Positions 17,501-28,872 of a stretch of 64,000 bases of DNA are shown here, one piece after another. Within the stretch, counting starts at the first letter, position 1. Each line of letters begins with the position of its first letter. The notes under the pieces were generated by a model that saw only the letters and a list, made by a program, of their open reading frames with translations, ran no database searches and had not been told where the DNA came from. A program made the position numbers and the translations under genes. This DNA comes from Hydrogenophaga sp. (GTDB lineage: Bacteria > Pseudomonadota > Gammaproteobacteria > Burkholderiales > Burkholderiaceae_C): contig NZ_JAHBZK010000008.1 of NCBI RefSeq assembly GCF_019635465.1, positions 1 to 64,000 of the forward strand. Direction: 5' to 3'.

Positions 17501-17968
17501 ATGAGCGCCATCGCCAAGCTCAAACAACTGGGCATCACCCTGCCCCCCGTGTCCACCCCCGCCGCGGCCTATGTGCCCTTCGTGCAGACCGGCAACCTGG
17601 TCTTCATCAGCGGCCATATCGCGCGCAAGGACGGCAAGCCCTGGGTGGGCCAGCTGGGCCTGACCCTGGAGACCGCCGAAGGCAAGGAAGCGGCTCGCGC
17701 CATCGCCATCGACCTCATGGGCACGCTGCAGGCAGCCTGCGCCGCCGCAGGCAAGACGCTCGACGACGTGAAACGCATCGTCAAGCTCATGAGCCTGGTC
17801 AACAGCACGCCCACCTTTACCGAGCAGCACCTCGTCACCAACGGTTGCAGCGAACTGTTTGGCGAGGTGTTTGGTCCGGTGGGCGCGCACGCGCGCAGCG
17901 CGTTTGGTGTTGCGCAGATCCCGATGGGGGCCTGCGTCGAGATCGAGCTGATCGCTGAGCTGGGCTGA
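17501..17968 (+). CDS. RidA/YjgF family protein
   Basis: The 155-aa protein belongs to the Rid family, whose archetype RidA hydrolyses reactive enamines and imines from amino-acid metabolism. The characteristic VFISGHIARKDGKPWVGQLG and AQIPMGACVEIELIAEL segments are present, and Arg132 in GAHARSAFG is a candidate for the conserved active-site arginine. It is somewhat longer than classical RidA (about 128 aa), so it belongs to a different Rid subgroup and its activity may differ. A CGGAG Shine-Dalgarno precedes the ATG. A TAGAAT -10-like hexamer at 17462-17467, at the very end of the transglutaminase gene, could give it its own promoter. Confidence 0.85.
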   Translation: MSAIAKLKQLGITLPPVSTPAAAYVPFVQTGNLVFISGHIARKDGKPWVGQLGLTLETAEGKEAARAIAIDLMGTLQAACAAAGKTLDDVKRIVKLMSLVNSTPTFTEQHLVTNGCSELFGEVFGPVGAHARSAFGVAQIPMGACVEIELIAELG

Positions 17969-17984
17969 GCCTCAGCGCTGGCGC

Positions 17985-18173
17985 CTAGCGTTTTCGGCGC
18001 GCATTGGCGCGCCGCACCTGACGGCTTTGCGGCGCGTCGGCCTCCGCCTTGTGCTGCTGCTGGCGTTGCGCACGCCGTTGGGCGAAGTGCCTCGTCGCGA
18101 AACGGGACACGGCGAACGCCACCACTCCGACCACGACCACGATCACCACACCGGTGATGTCTGCCTGCTCCAC
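17985..18173 (-). CDS. small basic single-span membrane peptide
   Basis: The 62-aa peptide has one hydrophobic segment (TGVVIVVVVGVVAFAVSRFA, residues 7-26) and a strongly basic C-terminal tail rich in Arg, Lys and Gln. I choose the GTG at 18173 because AGGAGG lies exactly seven bases upstream. Another GTG two codons upstream is too close to that site. The start lies only 2 bp after the TGA of the YcaQ-type gene, so it is probably translationally coupled as the last gene of the parE unit. No family is recognised. It is convergent with ridA. Confidence 0.6.
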   Translation of the reverse strand: MEQADITGVVIVVVVGVVAFAVSRFATRHFAQRRAQRQQQHKAEADAPQSRQVRRANARRKR

Positions 18174-18175
18174 GC

Positions 18176-19309
18176 TCACGCCTCCTCGGTGGCGCTCGCC
18201 GAGCGCCCATAACCGGCCAGAAAAGTCTCGAAGCGCGCCAGCGCTTCGTCCAGCCCGCGCCGAAACGCCGGGTCGCGCGGCGCGCGCCCGTCTACAAAAC
18301 CCAGGTCGCGCCGCAAGCGACCGCGCTCCAGCCGCAGGTTGATCCAACCAGGCACCTGCTCGCCCCACAACACGGGCAAGGCGTAGTGCCCCATGGTGCG
18401 TTTGGGCGCCGGTACATAGGCCTCGAAGCGGTAGGCCCAGCCCCAGAGCATTTCAAAGCGCCGCCGGTCCCACACCACGGGGTCGAAGGGGGCCAGCAGC
18501 CGCACGCTGTCGTCCGGCCGGTATCGGCGCGAGGCGGGGTTTTCGTCCGCGGGCCAGAACCAGGTGGTGCCATCGACCACGGCATGGCCGTAGCGCGTGC
18601 GCGCGGCCTTCACCACCGCGCGGGTCTCCTCGCTCAGGTGCGGCGCCCCATAACGCAACAGCGTGACGAGGTAGCCCAGGCTGGGCGCAGGCAAGGGCGC
18701 GTACAGGTTGACGATGGCATCCACCAGCGCCTCGGCACGCCCGCGTCGGGCGCTGGGGCCATCGTCTTGGCGCTCATGCACCTTGGCTTCGTACACGCGC
18801 GTGCCACCCTCGCGCCGGCGCACGCGCAACCAGCCGTGGTAGTGCATGTGGTCGAGCAAACGCGTGCTGGCGTTGAGGTCGCCGCCCCAGTACCCGGCCA
18901 CGCGGCCGTGGTGGGCAAAGGCCTCGCCCACCTCGCGCGGGTGTGCCACGCCACGCTCACTGACGAAAGCCAGCACATCGCGTGCGCGGCGCGTGGTGGC
19001 TGTGTCCCAGCCCTGGCGCGGGGTGCGCGGGTGCAGCAGGGCCAGCATGTCGCGCGGCACGAAGCCGTAGTTGACGAAGGCGTCTTCTTCCAGACCGAGG
19101 CGCTCGTAGCGGCGCTCCAGGTCGCCCGCGCGGTAGTCGCGCACCCGCTGGTGAAGGATGAGGTCTTGCGCGCGCGCCGGGGCGCGCATCGGGTCGGCCT
19201 GCACAAAGCCCAAGCGGCGCACCGCGGCCGGCAGGCTCAACGGCTTGAACAGGCTGCGTGCGATGGCGTGGCGGCGCAGCGCGTCGAGCGTGAGCGCGCT
19301 GGCGGCCAT
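18176..19309 (-). CDS. YcaQ/AlkX-type winged-helix DNA glycosylase (HTH_42, DUF1006)
   Basis: The 377-aa protein matches the HTH_42 superfamily. Escherichia coli YcaQ in this family unhooks interstrand crosslinks and alkylated bases by glycosidic cleavage. The QxD motif proposed as catalytic in the YcaQ branch is visible as Gln37-Ala38-Asp39 in GFVQADPMRAPARAQDLIL. Winged-helix features such as VAGYWGGDLNASTRLLDHMHYHGWLRVRRR and DSVRLLAPFDPVVWDR follow. It starts 4 bp after the parC stop codon. Placement behind a topoisomerase gene fits a genome-maintenance role, but the substrate is inferred from the family only. Confidence 0.85.
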   Translation of the reverse strand: MAASALTLDALRRHAIARSLFKPLSLPAAVRRLGFVQADPMRAPARAQDLILHQRVRDYRAGDLERRYERLGLEEDAFVNYGFVPRDMLALLHPRTPRQGWDTATTRRARDVLAFVSERGVAHPREVGEAFAHHGRVAGYWGGDLNASTRLLDHMHYHGWLRVRRREGGTRVYEAKVHERQDDGPSARRGRAEALVDAIVNLYAPLPAPSLGYLVTLLRYGAPHLSEETRAVVKAARTRYGHAVVDGTTWFWPADENPASRRYRPDDSVRLLAPFDPVVWDRRRFEMLWGWAYRFEAYVPAPKRTMGHYALPVLWGEQVPGWINLRLERGRLRRDLGFVDGRAPRDPAFRRGLDEALARFETFLAGYGRSASATEEA

Positions 19310-19313
19310 GCGC

Positions 19314-21680
<2,367 letters not shown>

Positions 21681-21734
21681 GGATTCGCATCGAAAGTCGG
21701 GGCGTCGGGTGGGGCACGCAGACGGGTGATGGCG

Positions 21735-22715
21735 TCAGTTGCGCCAGGGCAGCAGCGCGTGGCCGTTGCCTTTGAGCACGGGTTGCGTGGCATTGAGCGA
21801 TTCGCCGTCGAGCACGCGCTGGTATTGCTCGACATAGCCGCGCGCCATGCGCAGGTGGTTGAAGTGAAGGCGTGCGCGCTCCTGGCAGGCCTCGGCGGAG
21901 AAGCCACCTTGGCGCACCGCGTTGGCCAGCACGTGCGCGTCGGCGGCGAGCACGCCACACTCGGGCGACACCAGCTCCGGCAAGGCGCCATAGGGCGTGG
22001 CGAACACGGGGCAACCAAAGTACAGGCTTTCAATGACGGCCAGGCCGAACGGCTCGTGCCAACGCACCGGCAGGATCAGCCCGCGCGACTGGTTGAGCAA
22101 GCGGAACTTCGTCTCGCCGCCGACCATGCCGTGAAAGCGGATGGAGGGCCAGGGCGTGAAGCGCCAGGTGCGAGACAGGTTCAGCCGCCGCCCGCCGAGC
22201 ACCGCCAGCGGTGTGCCTGCCAGGCGGGCTACGCGAATGGCCCCGCGCAGGTTCTTGACCGGCCAGGCGCCCTTGCCGAGAAAGTGGTGGTGCACGCGCG
22301 GCAGGTCCGGGTCGACCGGGCCGTAGGCGTCCCAGTCCAGGCCGTTGTGCACAAAGGTCTGCGCCCCGTAGCGCTGCGCGTGGTTGCGCGACAGAAACAC
22401 GGTGTTCAGCGGAAACGGCGTTTCGCGCTTGGTGTTGCCGTGCTCGGTCACCACAAAGGGCATGTCGGGGGTTTCGTCGGGGCGGAACTGGAAATGCGCA
22501 ATGTCGAACTCGCCGCGCGGCATTTGCGACAGCAGGGGTCGGTTGGCATCGACCTCGATCACGCGCGCGAACGGGCAGCTCGAGCCGGGCGACACCATCA
22601 GGGTCACCTCGTGTCCGAGCGCCACCAAGCCCTTGGCCAGGTCCCAGATCACGCGCTCGGTGCCGCCATAGGCGAACACCGGCACGCGCGTGGGATAAAT
22701 CAGCAATACCCGCAT
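21735..22715 (-). CDS. GT4-family glycosyltransferase
   Basis: The 326-aa protein has the GT-B fold pattern of GT4 enzymes: the N-terminal MRVLLIYPTRVPVFAYGGTE with a Gly-rich donor-side loop, and the C-terminal ESLYFGCPVFATPYGALPEL with the E-x7-E-like region. It transfers a sugar from a nucleotide donor, but donor and acceptor cannot be read from sequence. It begins 19 bp after the parE stop and ends 54 bp before parC, so a sugar-transfer gene is embedded inside the topoisomerase IV unit. No other surface-polysaccharide gene is adjacent. Confidence 0.85.
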   Translation of the reverse strand: MRVLLIYPTRVPVFAYGGTERVIWDLAKGLVALGHEVTLMVSPGSSCPFARVIEVDANRPLLSQMPRGEFDIAHFQFRPDETPDMPFVVTEHGNTKRETPFPLNTVFLSRNHAQRYGAQTFVHNGLDWDAYGPVDPDLPRVHHHFLGKGAWPVKNLRGAIRVARLAGTPLAVLGGRRLNLSRTWRFTPWPSIRFHGMVGGETKFRLLNQSRGLILPVRWHEPFGLAVIESLYFGCPVFATPYGALPELVSPECGVLAADAHVLANAVRQGGFSAEACQERARLHFNHLRMARGYVEQYQRVLDGESLNATQPVLKGNGHALLPWRN

Positions 22716-22734
22716 GGTCCGCCCGATGTGGCGA

Positions 22735-24702
22735 TCAGATGTCGACCTCCACGGCGTCGCCGTGCAGCTCCATCAGCTCGCGCCGCGCGGCCGCCTCGCC
22801 CTTGCCCATCAGCTGGGTGATGCGCGCCTCGGTGGTGGCGAAGTCGTGTGCGCCCAGCACCACCGGCAGCAGGCGCCGCGTGTCGGGGTTGAGGGTGGTG
22901 TCCCAGAGCTGCTCGGCGCTCATTTCGCCCAGGCCCTTGAAGCGGCTCACCTGACACTTCTCGGCGGCCACGCCTTCCTTGGCCGCCTTGTCGAGCGTGG
23001 CGTGCAGTTCGCCCTCGTCAAGCGCATAGACCTTGGCCGCGGGCTTTTTGCCGCGCGCCGGGATGTCCACCCGAAACAGCGGCGGACGGGCGACGTACAC
23101 GTGGCCGGCCTCGATGAGCTTGGGAAAGTGGCGAAAGAACAGCGTGAGCAGCAGCACCTGGATGTGCGAGCCGTCGACGTCGGCGTCGGACAGGATGCAG
23201 ACCTTGCCGTAGCGCAGGCCGCTGAGGTCGGGTGTGTCGTTGGGGCCATGTGGGTCAACACCGATGGCCACCGCGATGTCGTGGATCTCGTTGTTGGCAA
23301 ACAGCCGGTCGCGCTCGACCTCCCAGGTGTTGAGCACCTTGCCGCGCAGTGGCAGGATGGCCTGGCACTCCTTGTCGCGGCCCATCTTGGCGCTGCCGCC
23401 AGCCGAGTCACCCTCGACCAGGAAGATCTCGTTGTGGCTCAGGTCGCGGCTCTCGCAGTCGGTGAGCTTGCCGGGCAACACGGCCACGCCGCTGCCCTTG
23501 CGCTTTTCGACCTTCTGGCCCGCGCGCTGGCGCGTCTGCGCGGCCTTGATGGCCAGCTCGGCGAGCTTCTTGCCGTAGTCGACGTGGTGGTTGAGCCAGA
23601 GCTCCAGCGCAGGGCGCACGTAGCTGGACACCAGCCGCACCGCGTCGCGCGAGTTCAGGCGCTCCTTGATCTGACCCTGGAACTGCGGATCGAGCACCTT
23701 GGCGCTGAGCACATACGAGGCGCGAGCGAACACATCCTCGGGCAGCAGCTTCACGCCCTTGGGCAACAAGGCATGCAATTCGATGAAGCTCTTGACAGCC
23801 TGGAACAGGCCGTCGCGCAGACCGCTGTCGTGTGTGCCACCAGCGCTGGTGGGAATGAGGTTGACGTAGCTCTCGCGCACCGGTGAGCCGTCTTCGGTGA
23901 AGGCCACGCACCAGCTGGCGCCCTCGCCTTCGGCGAAGCTGTCGTGGCCGACCTCGGCAAAGCCTTCGCCCTCGAACATGGGAATCACCGGGTCGGCGGT
24001 GAGGGTCTGCTGCAGGTAATCGCGCAGGCCGCCCTTGTACTGCCAGGTCTGGGTGTCTTTGGTCTTTTCGACCACGAGCTGCATGCTCACGCCGGGCATG
24101 AGCACAGCCTTGCTGCGCAGCAGATGCACCAGCTCGTTCATCGGCAGGGCCGAAGACTCGAAGTACTTGGCGTCGGGCCACGCGCGCACCGTGGTGCCCT
24201 GCTTGCGATCGCCCTCGCCGCGCGCTGCGACCACCAGCGGCTCGGTCACGTCGCCACCCGAGAACGCCAGGCGCGCCACCTGGCCGTCGCGGTGGCTGGT
24301 CACTTCGAGTCGCTTCGAGAGCGCGTTGGTCACGCTCACGCCCACACCGTGCAGGCCCCCCGAGAAGCTGTAGGCGCCACCCTTGCCCTTGTCGAACTTG
24401 CCGCCCGCGTGCAGCCGCGTGAACACCAGCTCGACCACGGGCGCGTTTTCTTCGGGATGCATGCCGAACGGAATGCCGCGGCCTTCGTCCTCCACGCTCA
24501 CCGATCCGTCCGTGTGCAAGGTGACGCGGATCTTCTTGCCGAACCCCGCCAACGCCTCGTCGGCGGCGTTGTCCAGCACCTCCTGGATGATGTGCAGCGG
24601 GTTGTCGGTGCGGGTGTACATGCCCGGCCGCTGCTTGACAGGCTCCAGCCCCTTGAGGACGCGGATGGAGCCTTCGGAATACGAGGAAGGGTTGCTTGCC
24701 AT
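22735..24702 (-). CDS. parE: DNA topoisomerase IV subunit B
   Basis: The 655-aa ATPase subunit starts at the ATG at 24702 (MASNPSSYSEGSIRVLKGLE). It shows the GHKL ATP site (EVLDNAADEALAGFG, DEGRGIPFGMH, GGLHGVGVSVTNALS), the transducer region and the TOPRIM motifs EGDSAGGSAKMGRD and DADVDGSHIQ. Its order and length fit ParE rather than GyrB, which would be about 800 aa or more. It is the first gene of the unit parE, glycosyltransferase, parC, ycaQ-like and small peptide. A TACAAT hexamer lies eight bases before the ATG and no Shine-Dalgarno is visible. Confidence 0.96.
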   Translation of the reverse strand: MASNPSSYSEGSIRVLKGLEPVKQRPGMYTRTDNPLHIIQEVLDNAADEALAGFGKKIRVTLHTDGSVSVEDEGRGIPFGMHPEENAPVVELVFTRLHAGGKFDKGKGGAYSFSGGLHGVGVSVTNALSKRLEVTSHRDGQVARLAFSGGDVTEPLVVAARGEGDRKQGTTVRAWPDAKYFESSALPMNELVHLLRSKAVLMPGVSMQLVVEKTKDTQTWQYKGGLRDYLQQTLTADPVIPMFEGEGFAEVGHDSFAEGEGASWCVAFTEDGSPVRESYVNLIPTSAGGTHDSGLRDGLFQAVKSFIELHALLPKGVKLLPEDVFARASYVLSAKVLDPQFQGQIKERLNSRDAVRLVSSYVRPALELWLNHHVDYGKKLAELAIKAAQTRQRAGQKVEKRKGSGVAVLPGKLTDCESRDLSHNEIFLVEGDSAGGSAKMGRDKECQAILPLRGKVLNTWEVERDRLFANNEIHDIAVAIGVDPHGPNDTPDLSGLRYGKVCILSDADVDGSHIQVLLLTLFFRHFPKLIEAGHVYVARPPLFRVDIPARGKKPAAKVYALDEGELHATLDKAAKEGVAAEKCQVSRFKGLGEMSAEQLWDTTLNPDTRRLLPVVLGAHDFATTEARITQLMGKGEAAARRELMELHGDAVEVDI

Positions 24703-24710
24703 GGGCGCGG

Positions 24711-24716
24711 ATTGTA
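24711..24716 (-). promoter_or_regulatory. -10-like TACAAT close to the parE start
   Basis: TACAAT on the minus strand is followed by eight bases and the parE ATG. A start site 6-7 bases after the hexamer would give a leader of one or two bases. No convincing -35 was found. Confidence 0.4.
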
Positions 24717-24844
24717 GGCGCGCGCAGGCCAAACCACTGGACAAAATCACAGCCATGGTGGCAATGCGCCGCGCGCAATAAAAACGGGCACAAATATCAA
24801 GGGTGCAATCCGCCCGGGCGACATCGCGCAGGCAGGCCCCCGGG

Positions 24845-24850
24845 CACAAT
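24845..24850 (+). promoter_or_regulatory. -10-like CACAAT, six bases before the MFS start codon
   Basis: CACAAT-N6-ATG with no Shine-Dalgarno. The spacing would place the transcript start on the A of the ATG, giving a leaderless mRNA. No -35 match is apparent. Confidence 0.4.
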
Positions 24851-24856
24851 CCGCGC

Positions 24857-26092
24857 ATGACCACCCCGACCCCTGGCGCGCCGCGCCTGTCCGCCACGCA
24901 GGTGCTGCTCTGCGGCGCCCTGATCGTCACGCTCTCCATGGGCATTCGCCACGGCTTTGGCCTGTGGCTGCAGCCCATCACCCAGGCCCAGGGCTGGACG
25001 CGCGAGAACTTCGCATTCGCGCTGGCCATCCAGAACCTGGCCTGGGGCCTGTTCGGCATCTTTGCCGGCATGGCTGCCGACCGGTTCGGCGCATTCAAGG
25101 TGTTGATCGTGGGCGCCGTGCTGTACGGGCTGGGCTTGAGTGGCATGGCGCTGACCACCACGCCGTTCACATTTGCATTGACCACCGGTGTGCTCATTGG
25201 TGCGGCGCAGGCGGGCACGACCTACGCGGTCATTTACGGCGTCATCGGCCGCCAGATTCCGGCCGAGAAGCGATCCTGGGCCATGGGCGTGGCGGCGGCC
25301 GCCGGCTCGTTCGGGCAGTTCCTGATGGTGCCGGTCGAAGGCTGGCTGATCCAGGCGCTGGGCTGGCAATCGGCACTGCTGGTGGCGGCCGTGCTGGTAC
25401 TGCTGATCGCACCACTGGCCATTGGCCTGCGTGAGCCCGGTTTTGGTGGCAGCGCCGCAGCGCATCGCGAGCAGACCATTGGGCAGGCACTGCGCGAGGC
25501 TTTCAAGTACCGCAGCTTCCAGCTGCTGATGGCGGGCTACTTCGTGTGCGGCTTCCAGGTGGTGTTCATCGGCGTGCACATGCCGAGCTACCTCAAGGAC
25601 CATGGCCTCTCGCCCCAGGTGGCCAGCTACGCGCTGGCGCTCATCGGGCTGTTCAACGTGATCGGCACCTACGCCGCGGGCACGCTGGGCCAGCGCATGG
25701 CCAAGCGTCACATCCTGGCCTTCATCTACTTCGCGCGGGCGGTGGCCATTGCGATCTTTCTGTGGGCGCCGCTCACGCCGACCAGCGTGTACGTCTTCTC
25801 TGCCGTGATGGGGGTGCTGTGGCTGTCGACCGTGCCACCCACCAACGCCACCGTGGCGCAGATCTTTGGTGTGGCGCACCTGTCCATGCTGGGTGGCTTC
25901 GTGTTCTTCAGCCACCAGATCGGCAGCTTCATGGGCGTGTGGCTGGGCGGCCTGCTCTACGACCAGACCGGCAGCTACGACATCGTCTGGTACATCGCGA
26001 TTGCCCTGGGCGTATTTGCCGGCCTGGTCAACCTTCCGGTGCGCGAAACGCCCATCGAACGCGGGCCGCAACGCGTGGTGGCGGCAGCATGA
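24857..26092 (+). CDS. major facilitator superfamily transporter
   Basis: The 411-aa protein has about 12 hydrophobic spans with a central loop, the usual MFS size. Segments such as GIFAGMAADRFGAFKVLIVG between helices 2 and 3 match the MFS motif A region, and the general layout (ARRSLGLWLQPITQAQGWTRENFAFALAIQ-type start) resembles the monocarboxylate/oxalate-formate antiporter branch. Substrate unknown. The downstream 41-aa peptide starts inside its stop codon (ATGA). It is divergent from parE with 154 bp between starts. Confidence 0.88.
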   Translation: MTTPTPGAPRLSATQVLLCGALIVTLSMGIRHGFGLWLQPITQAQGWTRENFAFALAIQNLAWGLFGIFAGMAADRFGAFKVLIVGAVLYGLGLSGMALTTTPFTFALTTGVLIGAAQAGTTYAVIYGVIGRQIPAEKRSWAMGVAAAAGSFGQFLMVPVEGWLIQALGWQSALLVAAVLVLLIAPLAIGLREPGFGGSAAAHREQTIGQALREAFKYRSFQLLMAGYFVCGFQVVFIGVHMPSYLKDHGLSPQVASYALALIGLFNVIGTYAAGTLGQRMAKRHILAFIYFARAVAIAIFLWAPLTPTSVYVFSAVMGVLWLSTVPPTNATVAQIFGVAHLSMLGGFVFFSHQIGSFMGVWLGGLLYDQTGSYDIVWYIAIALGVFAGLVNLPVRETPIERGPQRVVAAA

Positions 26093-26214
26093 CGACGCGC
26101 CGGCGTGCGCTGGTGTGGGCCGCCGTGACGGCGGGCCTGCTGGCCACGTTTGCCCTGTACCAGCGCCCCGCCTTTCTGGTGAACCTGGCCGATCAGCTCT
26201 GGAGCTGCTTCTGA
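26089..26214 (+). CDS. 41-aa single-span membrane peptide
   Basis: The peptide starts MTTRRRALVWAAVTAG and has one hydrophobic segment (residues 8-24) after a tri-arginine N-terminus, suggesting an N-in or signal-anchor topology. Its ATG overlaps the TGA of the MFS gene (ATGA), and its own TGA overlaps the next ATG (TGATG). This chain of overlaps argues that it is translated. It could be an accessory peptide of the transporter. No family is recognised. Confidence 0.6.
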   Translation: MTTRRRALVWAAVTAGLLATFALYQRPAFLVNLADQLWSCF

Positions 26215-26768
26215 TGCACGGCACCGAAACCCCGTCGGCGTGGGTGATGCGCTGGTCGCACCTGGTGCCGGCGCAAGGCACGGTGCTGGACGTGGCCTGC
26301 GGCCACGGGCGGCACTTGAAATGGTTCGCGCAACATGGTCACTCGGTGTGTGGGGTGGACCGCGACCCCGAAGCCATCGCGGCGGTGCGGTCCGTGGGCC
26401 GCGCACTGCAGGCCGACATCGAGAACGGCCCCTGGCCATTGGCCGGCGAGCGCTTTGCCGGCGTGGTGGTCACCAACTACCTGTGGCGCCCCTTGATGCC
26501 GGCCATTCTGGACAGCGTGGCGCCCGGTGGCGCGCTGATCTACGAAACCTTTGCGATCGACCACGCCAGCGTGGGCCGTCCGTCGCGCGCCGACTTCCTG
26601 CTGCGCCCAGGGGAACTGCTCACCCTGGCCCAGGGTCTGCGGGTGGTGGCCTACGAGGACGGCTTCTGCGAAGGCCCCGATCGCTTCGTGCAGCGCTTGG
26701 CGGCGGTGCGCGAGATCCGTTCCGACGGTGCTGCACCGCCGCGTCATCGACTGGATGCCGCTGGGTAG
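26214..26768 (+). CDS. class I SAM-dependent methyltransferase
   Basis: The 184-aa protein has the Rossmann methyltransferase motif I as VLDVACGHGRHLKWFAQHG and an acidic residue ending strand 2 in VCGVDRDPEAIAAV. Further motifs are FAGVVVTNYLWRPLMPAIL and a GGALIYETFAIDHA strand. The size and motifs resemble small TehB/UbiE-like methyltransferases, but the substrate is unknown. The ATG at 26214 overlaps the stop codon of the 41-aa peptide, so it is the third gene of a coupled set starting with the MFS carrier. Confidence 0.85.
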   Translation: MHGTETPSAWVMRWSHLVPAQGTVLDVACGHGRHLKWFAQHGHSVCGVDRDPEAIAAVRSVGRALQADIENGPWPLAGERFAGVVVTNYLWRPLMPAILDSVAPGGALIYETFAIDHASVGRPSRADFLLRPGELLTLAQGLRVVAYEDGFCEGPDRFVQRLAAVREIRSDGAAPPRHRLDAAG

Positions 26769-26846
26769 AATGCGCCGTTACCTCGCCCGACAAGGGCACC
26801 CAGCGCAGGCGGTGGCGCCACGCTGACACAACGATATGCCCAGCAC

Positions 26847-27728
26847 ATGATCACCGGCAGCATCGTGGCCCTGGCCACACCCATGAACCCCGACGGCAGC
26901 GTCGACTACGCGGGGTTGCGCAAACTCATCGACTGGCACATTGCCGAAGGCACCGACTGCATCGGCGTCGTGGGCACCACGGGTGAATCGCCCACGGTCT
27001 CGGTCGACGAGCACTGCGAAATCATTCGCGTGTCCGTCGAGCAAGCCAACAAGCGCGTGCCCATCATGGCCGGCTGCGGCGCCAACTCCACGGCCGAGGC
27101 CATCAACCTGGCCCGCTTTGCGCGCGAGGTCGGTGCCGACTGCCAGCTGCAGGTCGTGCCCTACTACAACAAGCCCACGCAAGAAGGCCAGTTCCAGCAC
27201 TTCAAGGCCATTGCTGAGGCCACGGGCGATCTGCCCATCGTGCTCTACAACGTGCCCGGCCGCTCGGTGGCCGACATGCAGGTTGACACCATGCTGCGCC
27301 TGGCCACCGTGCCCGGCATCGTCGGCGTCAAGGAAGCCACCGGCAACATCGAGCGCGCCCAGTGGCTCATTCGCGAAGCACCCGAAGGGTTCGCCATCTA
27401 CTCAGGCGATGACCCGACCGCCGTGGCGCTCATGCTTTGTGGTGGTCACGGCAACATCAGCGTGACCGCCAACGTCGCACCGCGGGCCATGCACGAGTTG
27501 TGCGTGGCGGCCGTGGCCGGCGACGCCAAGACGGCGATGGCCATCCAGTTGCGCCTGATGCCGGTGCACAAGCAGTTGTTTTGCGAGTCCAACCCGATTC
27601 CGCTCAAATGGGCCATGGCCCGCATGGGCTTGTGCGGCGAGACCATGCGCCTGCCGCTCACGCCCATGTCCCGGCAATTTGTACCGCAGGTCGAGGCCGC
27701 CTTGCGCGACGCCGGCCTGCTGGGCTGA
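26847..27728 (+). CDS. dapA: 4-hydroxy-tetrahydrodipicolinate synthase
   Basis: The 293-aa TIM-barrel enzyme condenses pyruvate with aspartate-4-semialdehyde, the first committed step to diaminopimelate and lysine. The Schiff-base residue is Lys162 in [12 protein letters not shown]. Tyr134 (VLYNVPGRS), Arg139 and the GTTGESPT loop (residues 43-50) complete the active site. bamC follows after 25 bp, the linkage that gave BamC its older name DapX/NlpB. A TAGAAT hexamer at 26766-26771, at the end of the preceding gene, is a candidate -10. Confidence 0.97.
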   Translation: MITGSIVALATPMNPDGSVDYAGLRKLIDWHIAEGTDCIGVVGTTGESPTVSVDEHCEIIRVSVEQANKRVPIMAGCGANSTAEAINLARFAREVGADCQLQVVPYYNKPTQEGQFQHFKAIAEATGDLPIVLYNVPGRSVADMQVDTMLRLATVPGIVGVKEATGNIERAQWLIREAPEGFAIYSGDDPTAVALMLCGGHGNISVTANVAPRAMHELCVAAVAGDAKTAMAIQLRLMPVHKQLFCESNPIPLKWAMARMGLCGETMRLPLTPMSRQFVPQVEAALRDAGLLG

Positions 27729-27753
27729 CCCTCCCCCTACCCATTCCTCTGCC

Positions 27754-28872
27754 ATGCCGAAGCGCCCTTCCGCCATGCCCGTTCGCACCTTTTACCGCCT
27801 GGGCCTTGTGGCCTGCGCCGCCTTGCTGGTCACGGGCTGCTCGATCCTCAAGGAAGACAAGATCGACTACAAGAGCGCGGAGCGCGGCAGCACGTTGGAC
27901 GTCCCGCCGGATCTGACCCAGCTCAACCGCGACTCTCGCTACGTGGTGCCCGGCGCGGCGGTGACCGCCAGCGGCTACCAGACCAGCCAGACCGCGGGCG
28001 CCAATGCACCTGGCGCAGGCACGGCGCCGGTCCAGGTCGGCGATGTGCGCATCGAACGCGCCGGCTCGCAACGCTGGCTGGTGGTCGACCGCCCACCGGC
28101 CCAGTTGTGGGGCCCCATTCGCGACTTCTGGCAGGAGAACGGCTTCCTGATCGACGTCGATCAGGAGACGCTGGGCATCATGGAAACCGACTGGGCGGAA
28201 AACCGCGCCAAGATTCCGCAGGACATCATCCGCTCAACGATCGGCAAACTCTTCGACAGCCTGTACTCGACTGGCGAGCGCGACAAGTTCCGCACCCGTC
28301 TGGAGCGCAATACCAATGGCGGCACCGAAATCTACGTGACCCACCGCGGCATGGCCGAGGTCTACACCAACCGCGAGAAGGACTCGACGGTGTGGCAGCC
28401 CCGCCCGGCCGACCCTGAGCTCGAGGCCGAATTCCTTCGCCGACTCATGGTCAAGCTGGGCGTGAGTGAAGCCCAGGCACAGTCGGTGGCGGCCACAGCG
28501 CCCACCCGCTCGAACGCGCGCGTGGTGACGGTGGACAACCAGCCCGCGGTGCAGTTCAACGACAACTTCGACCGTGCCTGGCGTCGCGTCGGCCTGTCGC
28601 TCGACCGCAGCGGCTTCACCGTCGAAGACCGCAACCGCAGCGAAGGCACCTACTTCGTGCGCTATGTCGAGCCGGTCACCGGCGAGAAGCCAGGCTTCTT
28701 CAGCCGCATGTTCGGCGCCGAAGCCAAGGAAGCCAAGCCGCAGCGTTACCGCATCGTCGTCAAGACGGCGGGCGAGCTCACCACGGTGAAGGTGCTGGAC
28801 GGTCAGGGCAACACCGACGCCACGGGCACGGCCCAGCGCATCGCCCAGTTGCTGGCCGCCGACCTCAACTGA
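27754..28872 (+). CDS. bamC: outer membrane assembly lipoprotein BamC
   Basis: The 372-aa lipoprotein belongs to the NlpB/BamC family, which supports the BAM complex in outer-membrane protein insertion. The signal peptide ends in a lipobox (LLVTGCSIL). A low-complexity extended segment follows (ERGSTLDVPPDLTQL), typical of BamC lying along BamD, then two helix-grip-like domains separated by a linker near residue 250. An in-frame ATG at 27775 would give a 365-aa protein with an equally good signal peptide, so the first seven residues are uncertain. Confidence 0.9.
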   Translation: MPKRPSAMPVRTFYRLGLVACAALLVTGCSILKEDKIDYKSAERGSTLDVPPDLTQLNRDSRYVVPGAAVTASGYQTSQTAGANAPGAGTAPVQVGDVRIERAGSQRWLVVDRPPAQLWGPIRDFWQENGFLIDVDQETLGIMETDWAENRAKIPQDIIRSTIGKLFDSLYSTGERDKFRTRLERNTNGGTEIYVTHRGMAEVYTNREKDSTVWQPRPADPELEAEFLRRLMVKLGVSEAQAQSVAATAPTRSNARVVTVDNQPAVQFNDNFDRAWRRVGLSLDRSGFTVEDRNRSEGTYFVRYVEPVTGEKPGFFSRMFGAEAKEAKPQRYRIVVKTAGELTTVKVLDGQGNTDATGTAQRIAQLLAADLN

